In this document: positions 44,025-53,955 of the stretch, piece by piece | How positions within the stretch are numbered: position 1 is the first letter of the stretch | Layout: each line of letters starts with the position of its first letter | DNA from: Benincasa hispida | Lineage: Eukaryota; Streptophyta; Magnoliopsida; Cucurbitales; Cucurbitaceae | Direction of reading: 5' to 3' | Length of the DNA stretch: 64,000 nt | Assembly: GCF_009727055.1 (NCBI RefSeq) | Contig: NC_052353.1 | Coordinates: forward strand, 59,898,014-59,962,013 | Notes under the pieces: generated by a model | The model's database searches: none | The model's input: only the letters and a program-made list of their open reading frames with translations | What the model was told of the DNA's origin: nothing | Translations under genes and position numbers: made by a program

Positions 44025-45874
44025 TGTAGGATTGTATCAATTGCAGCGGAAGCACAAGGATCATCTAAGCATTCAAATTCACTAATTTTGGCATAATATA
44101 AACCATGCTTCTGCAGAAAAATGGGTTTAAAGACATACCTCTTGTAGAACTTCTTCATGGCTTCTTCTCTAGCTACAATCTTCTCCGTATCTTTTTGTAG
44201 ACCACCTCAAGATCTTCCCCACTATTCTCTTGGTGCTCTAGATTGAGTTGTGGGACTCAAAACAAGCTTGAATCAAGGGATGAAGGAGAAAAGCTCGTTG
44301 CTGCAACAAGGTTGAAGAACCTTTCTTCAAAACCAATTTTTCTCTAAAAAACCTTTTGATTGCATGCCCAATTTTCACTCCAATCTCTTCATTATATTGC
44401 AGATCAACATGCAAAGAGAAGAGCTGCATGAGTTGCAGCTCATGCTTGGAGAAGACAAGGCAAATGGTTGCTTCATGTGTGAGCTAGTTAAGTGATGGAT
44501 TATTTTTCCATTTGTGTTTTAGTTTTCTTTTTCCTTTTTTCAATTTTATCCAAAAATCAATTTTGATTTAAAAAATCTATTTGATTTTAAAAATGAAAAT
44601 TGATTAATTTCAAAATAATTAATTAATAAATAAAACTTAATTAATTTAATATCAAATAATTAAATTAATTTGAACATATCCATCTTTATATATTATAAAT
44701 CATATTTAAATATTAAATTCCCTCTATACCGTTTAATTTTAAAATTAAACATAATTATATCTCATATAATTACTAATTCCCTTAATTCTAATTTGAACGT
44801 TTCAAATTAACTTATCATGCTATTCTAGAGCTAGTCCGTTTCGAGCTAATAGGGGGACCTTGCATACCTACAGATCATAGGCTCCAACAATCCGAGATTA
44901 ATTGACTAAACTCATTAGACTAGATTAATCTCCATTCGTTAACTAATGGGTCATTCCACTAAAGCCCATAGTTTCACTCCCCTCACTGTAGATATATTAT
45001 GTCCACATGATTTAACCATAATCAGCAAGTCGACCCTTCAAAGGTTGTTCATAATAACGGCTGGGTCAAATATCTGTTTTACCCCCGCGATTATGTCTTA
45101 TTCCTCAAGTCCCTAATGATCCTCTAATGAATAACTGGTTTGTGATCCAATCACCAAACCAAACTCTCTCAGCCCAGTGAGAGGGTGGGGTCCCTTGTTC
45201 AAGACCTGGATTCAGTACTTGAGAAAACAACCTTTCTCCTATCCCTAAATAGGGCAGGTGTGAACTCCGTCTTGCACCCTATGACCCCAGCTATCTATCC
45301 ATCCGATCTTACCCCTGAAATGGGAGTCTTATTGAACCGGTGCTTTTGAGCCAACACTCAACTATGCAAATCTAAGGACAATCCTGAATAAACAGGAGTT
45401 CATAGTTAGCTCAGGATTAAGATTGAGTTACCTAGGTCATCTAGGTGAAATAGTCAGTTTTAAACAGTAAACAGCGTTATAAAGTAAAAGTGACTTATTT
45501 CTTAGTCCAGATCTTATGCAAACTCATTGCATAGAACGCCCCCACTCCTCATGTCATAACATGTACGAATTAGGATCACATCGTATGTAGCACTTTACAA
45601 CTCTTTGTAACAACTACAGAGTAGGCCGCATCCAATGGTGTTACCAAAATAAGGTACCCAACCTCATTCATGTACCATAGAACATTTTGACTATTTACTC
45701 GAACCCGATCTACTCTTATGTCTCCACATAAAGTTCATACTCATAAATAATCATGGGTCTTAGTTTATTGGATTTAGACTTTCATACAATTTATGAGATC
45801 AATAACAAGTATATTGATAATAGAAAACGTTTATCATTTTACAAACTGCAAGTTTTAGGACATAAAACCCAATA
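44025..45874 (-). mobile_element. Solo copia LTR inside the gypsy element
   Basis: Minus strand from about 45872 ('ttgggttttatgtcctaaaa') to 44025 ('ccgctgcaattgatacaatc' then 'ctaca'). Same family as 20336-22087 and 26093-27919, including 'gattaatctggg'-like and 'acggctgggtcaaat' blocks. The AT-rich repeat on both sides is one interrupted array. The flanking duplication is not clear because the target is AAATTT-rich. Confidence 0.8.
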
Positions 45875-46345
45875 ATTTTAATTTGGGATGAATATTAGAT
45901 CTTTCCCATAATTTGATTTGGAATTAAGATAAGAATCTAAATTTGGGTGAATTTGATAAAATTTGGAAGATGCCCAAATTTTAATTTGAGATTTTTTTCC
46001 TTAATAATTTGGCTTGAGGATAAAAGTCTGACGATTTAGATTTGAGATAAAATTTGGAATATGCCCAAATTTTAATTTGAAAATTTATTTACAATTTAAT
46101 CTCAATATTGAACCATTTGATTTTGAAAAAATTTGGAATATGATCAAATTTTAATTTGTGATTTTATCCATAAATTTGATTTTGAATAAAATTTGGAATA
46201 TGTCCAAAATCTAATAAAATCAAATTAGAGAGGGAATTGTTTAATTTAATTTTTATTTTAATTTGAAATTGGGATAGAATCAAATTAGAAAATCTAATAT
46301 TTTAAATGAAATCTTTATTTGATTTGGATTTTTTAATTTGTTATG
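45875..46345 (+). repeat. AT-rich tandem repeat, right part
   Basis: At least six units with 'aaaatttggaatatg', 'cccaaattttaatttg' (about 50-65 bp), the continuation of 43840-44024. The two halves of a unit are partly complementary (AAATTTGG / CCAAATTT), so each can form a hairpin. Confidence 0.75.
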
Positions 46346-46360
46346 GAACCTAGGAACCTC

Positions 46361-46369
46361 TATAAATAG
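46361..46369 (+). promoter_or_regulatory. TATA box of a plus-strand LTR-like block
   Basis: TATAAATAG in 'aacctctataaataggacc', followed by a CT-rich stretch typical of a plant LTR transcription start. It faces opposite to the gypsy element that contains it, which suggests the block (about 43750-48345) is a separate plus-strand LTR or was acquired. Confidence 0.45.
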
Positions 46370-46649
46370 GACCATAAACCCCTCATTATCCTTATCCCCT
46401 CCTCTTCTTCTACATTTTCCTTTCTCTCATTTTTCTCCTTCCAATGTTTTCTTTTTTAAAAAAAAAAAAAAACTTTTCTTTCTTTCTTTCTTTCTTTTTT
46501 CAACATTTTTTTTTTGCCTTTCAATTTTCCTTTCTTTTTTGTTCTTTATTTCATTTTTCTATCTTTTTCTTTTTTTTTTCTTTCTTTTGATCCTTTATGT
46601 TTCATTTTTTTCGCTTCCTTCTTTTTCTTCCAAGCAAAACCGCACTTGA

Positions 46650-47230
46650 ATTTTGCAGATGAAGCAAGCCACACTTGAATTTTGAAAATGAAGAAAGCTT
46701 GCACTTGAATTTTGGAGATGAAGCGAAGCCGCCTTGAATTTTGAAGATGAAGCGAAGCCACACTTGAATTTTGGAGATGAAGTGAAGCCACACTTGACTT
46801 TTAGAGATGAAGTGAAGCCGCGCCTAACTTTTGGAGATGAAGCAAAGCCACACTTGACTTTTGGAGATGAAGCGAAGCCACGCTAGACTTGTGGAGATGA
46901 AGCAAAGCCCACATAGACTTTGTGGAGATGAAGCGAGCCATGCCAGAATTTTGAGACGAAGCGAGCCAATGCCAAAATTTGGGGACGAAGCGAGCCACGC
47001 CATAATTTGGAGACGAAGCGAGCCACGTCAGACTATGGAGGCGAAGCGAGCCATGCCTGAATTTGGAGACGAAGCGAGCCACGCCATAATTTGGAGACAA
47101 AACGAGCCACGCCATAATTGGAGACGAAGCGAGCCTCGCCAAACTTTGGAGACAAGAAGCCACCGCCATACTTGGAGGCGAAGCGAGCCACACTAGACCT
47201 TGGAGGCAAAGCGAGCCATGCATACCAACT
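46650..47230. repeat. 30-33 bp tandem repeat, about 18 units
   Basis: Unit 'gatgaagcgaagccacac' plus 'ttgaattttgga', changing gradually along the array to 'gacgaagcgagccacgcc' plus 'ataatttgga'. GC content is much higher than its surroundings. The unit length is near a multiple of three and stop-free on both strands, giving spurious long frames (46801-47298 minus, 46861-47196 plus). Confidence 0.9.
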
Positions 47231-47880
47231 ATAAACTTGAAGATGGAGCGGAGCCGTGCACTCCGACTTGTACTTGAAGATGAATCAGAGCTATGCACAC
47301 CGACCTTGAACTTGAAGATTGAGTAGAGCCATGCACACAGATCTTGAACATGAAGATAGAAGTGGAGTCATGCACACTAATCTTAACTTGAAGATGGAAG
47401 TAGAGCCCATGCACACCGATCTTGAACTTGAAGATGAAAGTGGGGCCATGCACACCGATCCTGAACTTGAAAATGGAGCAGCATCGATGAAGCCTCTAAA
47501 CGTGAAGATGGAGAAGCATCGATGAGACCTTCGCGTTTGAGTTTGACAAGCATCAACAAATCCTCCACATTTGAGTTTGATGAAGCATCAGCGAATTCTC
47601 TGTATTAAGCTTGAAGAATCAGTGAATCCTCTGCATTTGGGTTTGAAATATCGACGAATCCTCTGCATTTGAGCTTGCTGAAGCATCGGTGAATCATCCG
47701 CACTTGAGCTTGAAGCATCGGCGAATCCTCTGCACTTGAGTTTGATGAAGCATCAATGAATCTTCGCATTGAGCTCGACTTTGCAAATTTGAGCATGAAG
47801 ATGGCATTAAAAAGCCTCCAGACTTGAGCATGAAGATGAAGCATTGATGAAACCTCTGAACCTGAAGATGGAAGAGCATG
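47231..47880. repeat. Derived tandem repeats, 35-50 bp units
   Basis: Continues the previous array with new units: first 'agccatgcacaccgatcttg' plus 'aacttgaagatg' (47230-47490), then 'gcatcgatgaatcctctg' plus 'catttgagcttgaa' (47500-47800). The shared 'ttgaagatgga' word suggests stepwise descent from the first array. Confidence 0.8.
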
Positions 47881-48074
47881 CAAGTTTGATTTCAAAGAGG
47901 AAGCGAAGTGCATTCTAAGTGTGTGCCTTGTATTTACTATGCTAGCTCCTTGCAAGGGATGAACTTCTTTAATCCGTTGTGTTGCCCCAATAGGGATGAA
48001 CATCTTCAATCTAGAGTGTAATTCTTTTATGGGGATGATCAACATCAATCTTGTAGTATCATACTTAGGTGGTT

Positions 48075-48345
48075 GTGGTACCCTTTCTGATGGACTAAAC
48101 TTAAATTTCTTTAAGTTTCCTTCGTACCCTAAATAAAGGGATCAAATCATGACGTAGTTCAAGTTTTTTTTTAGTTGGATTAAACTTAAAGTTTCTTTCA
48201 AGCTGCCTACGTACCCTTCATAGAGATCAAGCCATAATATAGTTTAAAAAGAATGTTTTTTTTTTTTTTTTGCGGGGCTGAACTTAAATTTCTCTAAGTT
48301 GCCTATGTACCCTTTATAATAAAGATTAAGTAGTAACGTAGTTCG
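48075..48345 (+). repeat. Three copies of a 'cctacgtaccc...acgtagttc' module
   Basis: At about 48095-48160, 48180-48245 and 48278-48335: 'aacttaaatttctttaagt', then a 'gcctacgtacccttta' word, then 'gatcaag...acgtagttc'. This R/U5-like motif is common in LTRs of the plant Tat lineage (Ty3/gypsy). Here it is triplicated and in plus orientation, opposite to the gag next to it. Confidence 0.6.
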
Positions 48346-48439
48346 TACAAAAAAAATATTGTTTTGGGCCGTTCGAATTTTAAGCTCATGCGGGCCAGGA
48401 GTATCATGCAGTTTAGGCTCTTGCGATGAGAAGCTTCTT

Positions 48440-50873
48440 CATTTAAACTTCAGAAGCTCTTATTTCTTCATGGTTTTGATCATCCTCTTCATTTGTAGGA
48501 TTCGTCAATATGATGAGTTTTGGCTTCACTATCAAGGAATCTTCTGTAATTATGTCAATAGAAAATTTCCTCTTTATGTGTGAAGGGACACGACTGTGAA
48601 TCTTTTCGTCGTTGTTTTCTTCATGGAATGACGTTGACTTCAAGATTTTCATCCTTCCTTTACATTTATCGCTTGTTGTCTTGAGACGATCAAAAGTAGA
48701 TGTTGAAGGTTGATCTTTCTTTGCTGTGGATATACTTAGCCTTTTGAAGGCTGAAGTTCGAGCAGAAGTAATCATTGGACATTGGTCTTCTTCTCTTACT
48801 GTGGCCATACTCAATCTTTGAAAGACTGAAGATCGAGCACTTGAAGGCTTAATACGACCGAAGACAGAAGTTCTTTGCTTCATCTTTTCTGAGTCATTGA
48901 CTTCTTCAACAGTCATAATTGTTGTTGAATTCCACTATGCTGATAGTGTGACATGCAATAACTTCTGATACTTTCTTTGGATGATTATTGAGAAAGCTTC
49001 TTGGGAGAAATTTTGCCGAAGTTGTCAGTCGTCGGAATTAAGGGAAGTTCTTGTTTTCTTTCTTAGCAGGCTTAGGCTTCCATGTCATCTTTTTGCCTTT
49101 CTTTTTATGAGTCTTGTTCCTTCTTCTATAGCTTTGATAAGAACACGACTCTTTATGAGTGAAGTTTGGCTGTCTTCTTTTTTTACGAGTCACAACTATC
49201 CACCTTTTGTTGTCATCTTCAACGAACTCATCTTTCTTTTTGGAATTTGCTGTTTGAATCTCTTGCTGGAACCAAACAACTATAGGCTCGAAGGCTCCAA
49301 ACTGGATCAGGCTTTATCTTTGAGCATGGGACACAGACAATATTGGAACACTTGAAGTTGCCGCTACTGTAGCATGATTTGTTTGAGCTACTTCATCGAA
49401 ATCTTGCTCAATCTTCTTTTCATGAGCCAAATTCAGAATTCGTTCCTTCAGGATGAAGCACCTTTCAACTGGGTGACTAACGATCCGATGATACTTGCAG
49501 TAGTTAGGATCATCTATTTTTCCTTCTTGTTTCGGTTGCTTGCATTCCGGCAGCTGAATAAGTTGCTTCTTTAGTAGTTGCTCCAATATATCTGCGACAT
49601 CAGAGTCAGGGAATGGATAAACCTTCTCTTGTCTTTCTTTAAAAGTTGGACGACGCTTCTCGCCCTCATTGTGTCTTCTTTCAAAGTTTGTTTGTTTTCC
49701 TTTGGAGAAAAATTTCAGCAGGGTCACATGACGACCATAGATTCTTTTGTGGAATCTATCCATGATCTTTTTAGTGCCCTTGGCTTCATTCTGTATTTTC
49801 TCCCTTCAGGGACTAGGAAATCTTTAGTTCCCCTATTGGCGATGCTCAACTCCATATCATGAGCGTATGTTGCCAGCTTCTCAAATGTACGAGGTTTTAT
49901 CCCTTTAGGATGTAGAGAAGCTCTCAGTGCATGCCTTGAGTGCAAATCTCCACTGCAGATAATTCAGTGAGTCTATCTTTGCAATCTAGACTTTAAGCTC
50001 TCCATCGATTGATGTAATCGATGACTGTCTCTCCCTTCCACTGTTTGGTGTTCGTCAGCTCTATCATGCTAACAGTGCGCCTTGTACTATAGAAGCAGTT
50101 CAGGAATTCCCTTTCTAGTTGTTCCCAACTGTCAATCACTTTTGGCTCTAAATTAGTATACCAATCGAAAGCATTTCCTTTCAAAGTACGGACGAACTGC
50201 TTGACTAGCTGTTCTCTTTGGTTCCTGCATTTTCGCAGGTTTCAATGAAGTGTGCAACATGTTGTTTTAGTTTGCCCTTTCTATCGAACTACTGGAACTT
50301 TGGAGGTTGATACCCAGCTGGCATTCTCAAGTTGTTGATTCTCTTGGTGTATGGCTTGGAGTACATAAAGGAAGTTTGCAACGGTCCTCCGTACTGAGCT
50401 TTTACGGAGTTTGTGATTATATCCTGGAGCTGTTGAACTGACAGGGAAGCAATAGAGGTGGATTGTGGTGGCTAAATTTCCTGTAAGATAGGCTTTCCTT
50501 TGTCATTGGCTTTTGTAGCTAGAGATTGACTTGACTCAGCAATATCTTCAGCGTGTATCTGATCTCTCAAAGCAGCGATTTTATGATCTCGCTCCTCTAC
50601 AGCCTTCATTAGAAGATTTTTCTTTACCTCCATCTCTGTCATGGTCGACTCAGTCGTTACATTAGTCATCATGATAGACACTACATCAAAATGTGATTCT
50701 TTCTCTAATAGATCAGTAGCAAACGCATAGTTTTCAAACAAGGGATTTTCTCTGATGACGATCCTGCCTTTAGAAAGTTTCATCAGTTGGTCTCAGATTT
50801 CCTCCGTGATGACAGAGCTTATGTAAGTGTTGCTTGCGACGGTAGCTTTGAATGCAAATTTCTTTGGTGCCAT
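48440..50873 (-). pseudogene. Ty3/gypsy gag, nearly complete but broken
   Basis: Minus-strand start at ATG 50873 (MAPKKFAFKATVASNTYISS). A TGA breaks the frame before KLSKGRIVIRENPLFENYAF (50783 on). Next come a coiled-coil-like stretch (EVKKNLLMKAVEERDHKIAA), YGGPLQTSFMYSKPYTKRIN, and the retrotransposon gag core GNAFDWYTNLEPKVIDSWEQ with FYSTRRTVSMIELTNTKQ (50184-49993). ILKGIKPRTFEKLATYAHDM and the knuckle-like YCKYHRIVSHPVERCFILKE (about 49510-49440) follow. The C-terminal part (48916-48443) holds repeated (S/A)RSSVFQRLS and TSAFKRLSIS motifs. Several stops and frameshifts; no aspartic protease follows. This gag type is common in cucurbit annotations of Ty3/gypsy proteins. Confidence 0.87.
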
Positions 50874-50922
50874 TTGTAGATTTGTTGACTCGGATGACGA
50901 GAGAGACATGGGAGGTAGAGAG

Positions 50923-50940
50923 GTCCCACTGGACATGCCA
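50923..50940 (-). other. Probable primer binding site of the gypsy element
   Basis: On the minus strand TGGCATGTCCAGTGGGAC begins three bases after the 5' LTR end. It resembles the TGGCGACTCTGCTGGGGA primer site of plant Tat-type elements with several changes; the fragment at 29410 has yet another variant (TGGCAAGTCTAATGGGAC). Confidence 0.55.
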
Positions 50941-50943
50941 ATT

Positions 50944-52223
50944 TGTTCGCGCAAGATTTCTAGAAAAATTTATTTCGTGGAACTTGAACTTTGTATTTGT
51001 ATTAATTTTGTGGAAAGCGAGTACAATCTCTAATATATAGTATTTTGATGGTTTCAAAATAAACTATAATCTTTAAGTTGGTTGATCTTCTTGAACGATC
51101 GACCTTTGGGCTTGTAATTTGTTCGCATGAGATTTCAAGAGAAATTTATTTCGTGGAACTTGAATTTTGTATTTGTATTAATTTTGTAGAAAGCAAGTAT
51201 AATGTCTAATACATAGTATTTTGATGCTTTCAAAATAAATTATAATCTTTAAGTTGGTTGATCTTCTTAAACGATTGGCCTTTGGGCTTGTTGATCTTCT
51301 TGGGTGATCGGCCTTTGGGCTTGTTGATCTTCTTGGATGATCAACCTTTAGGCTTGTTGATCTTCTTGGAGGATTAGTGTTCGCACAAGGTTTCTGGAGA
51401 AACTTGTTTCGTGGAGTTGAACTTGAGTTGGTATTGATGTTGAGGTTGATTTGATGCGTTGTGGTTCGATCTTTAGTACTTGATCCTCTGATTCTCTCTC
51501 GGTTGGGTGGATGTGCTTAACTTGAAGAAGAAAATCACCGAACGTTCTTGAAGTAAAAGTCTTAGAAGAGTGTTTGTGTCTTCAAGGGTCTTTTGTCTTC
51601 TAAGAGTGCAGCTTCATGAGTCTTGGAAGTCTTCTACTTGTTGATGAATTCTCTCTGGGCTTTCTGAATGTAGAATTGCTTGTATCTTCAAAGGTCTTCA
51701 GTCTTTAGAAGGCTTGTATCTTCAAAGGACTTCAGTTTTCAGAATGCTTGTATCTTCGAAGGTCTTCAGGTGTGGTCAGCTTCAAGAGTCAAGGAGTCTT
51801 CTGATTGTAGAGAATTCCTTATAAGCTCTCTGGAGTATAGAATTGTTAACCTCTCCAAATGAAGAGAGCTTTTTTATTTATAGAGTTCATAGGTTGGCTT
51901 CGTGGGCTTGGGCTTGGTTGGTCCATATATTTGCCTTTGGGCCCATTTAGTTGGATTTGGGCTTGATTTGACATTTCGGTAAAATTCAGCCCATTTTTTT
52001 GGCTACTTAAACCCATACAATAATATTGAATTGGGTCAAATTAATCTTATAGGATTCAACGGTCATGATGAAACCATGTTGCATCATCGAAATTTGTTTT
52101 CGACTTCAATTTGGGACACATGGTGACTTTTAATTAGTCCAAAATTCAATTATTTGGAATTTTGTCATTAATTTAGTAAATGACGTGGCAATTTATGATT
52201 GGTCCAAAATTTCTCGTTCAACA
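50944..52223 (-). mobile_element. 5' LTR of the gypsy element
   Basis: Minus strand TGTTGAACGAGAAATTTTGG (52223) to ...AATCTTGCGCGAACA (50944), 1280 bp. Shares the 172-bp duplication and the 33-bp units with the 3' LTR, and ends beside the GTACC target duplication. TATA-like 'tttttatttatagag' on the opposite text near 51870. Confidence 0.9.
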
Positions 52224-52228
52224 GTACC

Positions 52229-52480
52229 CAACCCTATCCTTATACTTATAGACCATTTTGGCCATTTACTCAAACTTGATCCTATTTTATGTATCCACTT
52301 AAGGTTCAAGCATCCATACTATAGCCATGGGTTCATTAGTTTATTGAATTTACGTTTTACAAGTGCAATTTTACATATTCAATAACAACTTTACCATATA
52401 AATCTCAATAACATCTTTATTGTAAATAAAATATGTTTAATTTTACGAACTACAAGTTTTAGGACATACAACCCAAAACA
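52229..52480 (-). mobile_element. Copia LTR, right part, split by the gypsy element
   Basis: Continues 41400-42458 after the GTACC duplication: 'caaccctatccttatac', 'catttactcaaacttgatcc', ending 'ggacatacaacccaaaaca'; on the minus strand the LTR starts TGTTTTGGGTTGTATGTCC. Confidence 0.8.
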
Positions 52481-52613
52481 ATCAATATTTCTATACTATC
52501 CAGCCTCTTAAGTTTGTACTCATTGTTGTTGACTCTAATTATGATTCCCTCCCACCCCCTGTTTTTCTCATATGGTGGAATAGGTTTGGCTATGAATGTA
52601 TGTGGATTTTGAT

Positions 52614-53914
52614 TGTTAACATATTTTTAAAATATGGTATGAGACATTTGTTAGCTTTTTCACCATTAATTTTAATTAATTAATTAATATTTTGATGATA
52701 AAAAATCTAATTTTGTTTATTAATAATTTTATTATTTTGAATAGTCCATAGCGTAGATCTTGGAACAACGACTTTGACGCATCTTGAATCACCAAAATCA
52801 GAGTTCAGATTAAAAAAAAAAAAATAGCAAAAGTAAGTGCAACTGAAAAATATCTGAGAATATAACGTGGCAAATTAATTATCAAATTGGACTAATTAGA
52901 GATTGCCACTTGGAGTTATAGGGTGAGTGACACATGAGGCTTTCAATTTGCAATTGGTAGATTTTAGTTTTTATTCAAAGAAAAGAGATTTAAAAGAAAT
53001 TGATTTTGTTAAACAAAAAAATAAATTTAATATTATTTTATATTTGTATCTAACGGCTAGTTCTTGACAAATAGTGGACTCTTGGTTTTTGTTCGGTTTG
53101 AAAAAAAATGATTTTAAAAGATATATATTATTATATTTTTGTTTATTTGTATCTAATGGCTAGTTGAGTTTAAATCTCCACCATTCAATTTAACTTTTTG
53201 AACAATCCGGTGGCCCAAATGAAAATCCCCTTTTTGCCCTACTTCCCTCTCTTTTTATACCTTATCTTCTCCAAAATTATTCTACTTTTCACATTTTACA
53301 ATCCTCAAAATTAGCAAAAAAAACAATCATTGTTACTCTCTCTACAAGTTTCTAATTTTCTTTCTTTTCAACTTATTCTTGAGAGAAATTTTTATTGTAT
53401 TGTGAGAATTAAAGTGTGTGAGCTCAAACTTGTATAACCACTCTTTTCAGAGAGTTTTATTGTGTGATTTAAAGCTTAAAAAGAAAAATATTGTAACGGT
53501 TGGACCCTAACCTGTGGAAAGGGTCGGGTTTGCTCTTGAACCCGTAAAGGAAGTAAGGTAGCGGTTCGGCTCTCATTCGTGGAAAGAGATTTTTTAATTG
53601 AAGTCCCAAAAGGCGCTTGGGAAAGTAGATGTAGGTCGTGTTTGATCAAACCACTATCAAAATCATAGTGTCTTCTTCTCTAACTCTTTCCTAGTTATTT
53701 TTGCATTTAATTTTAATTATTTACTCTTGTTCGTTAATATTGATTGAATAGATTATCACATATTTTTTTTTTATCAATATTGTTATTTAGTATCAATTAA
53801 GGTTTTGTTAATTTAATTTAAAAAATATCTAATTAGTTTAAATTGAGCATAATTTAAGAAAAAATTTAATTAAACCTTATTCACCCCCCTCTAGGGTTGC
53901 CATACCGGTCAACA
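52614..53914 (+). mobile_element. LTR of a SIRE-like copia element
   Basis: The end is firm: ...GGTTGCCATACCGGTCAACA followed by a primer site. The start is proposed at TGTTAACATATTTT because TGTT-AAC mirrors GTCAACA. A promoter is likely at 'ctctttttataccttatc' (53250). The 53480-53660 segment ('ggaccctaacctgtggaaag', 'gtagcggttcggctctc') is a structured R/U5 part. No second LTR is in the window. Confidence 0.6.
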
Positions 53915-53916
53915 AT

Positions 53917-53932
53917 TGGTATTAGAGCAAGG
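53917..53932 (+). other. Primer binding site (tRNA-Met type)
   Basis: TGGTATTAGAGCAAGG, two bases after the LTR end, one or two changes from the initiator tRNA-Met complement. Confidence 0.85.
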
Positions 53933-53955
53933 TTGCTCTTTTGAAATTTAGCATT

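Larger units (their letters stand above)
42459..52223 (-). mobile_element. Complete two-LTR Ty3/gypsy element without pol
   Basis: Two LTRs in the same orientation (5' LTR 50944-52223, 3' LTR 42459-43730), a primer-site-like sequence, a gag, and a polypurine tract, flanked by a perfect GTACC duplication (42454-42458 and 52224-52228) within a copia LTR. The interior has the gag at 48440-50873. The 4.6 kb from there to the 3' LTR hold no protease, reverse transcriptase or integrase, but tandem repeats, a plus-strand LTR-like block and a nested solo LTR. It must have depended on an autonomous relative. Confidence 0.9.

Noticed and set aside
46338..46649. 103-codon Phe/Ser-rich frame after the TATA box
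   Set aside because: Caused by T-rich low-complexity sequence with homopolymer runs; no conserved motif.
46650..47230. Regular short repeats that might look like a CRISPR array
   Set aside because: Units are contiguous with no unique spacers, degrade gradually, and the genome is a plant.
46801..47298. 165-codon minus-strand open frame with repeated peptides
   Set aside because: It lies wholly in a tandem repeat whose unit is near a multiple of three and lacks stops on both strands; the plus strand is open too (46861-47196). No start context or homology.
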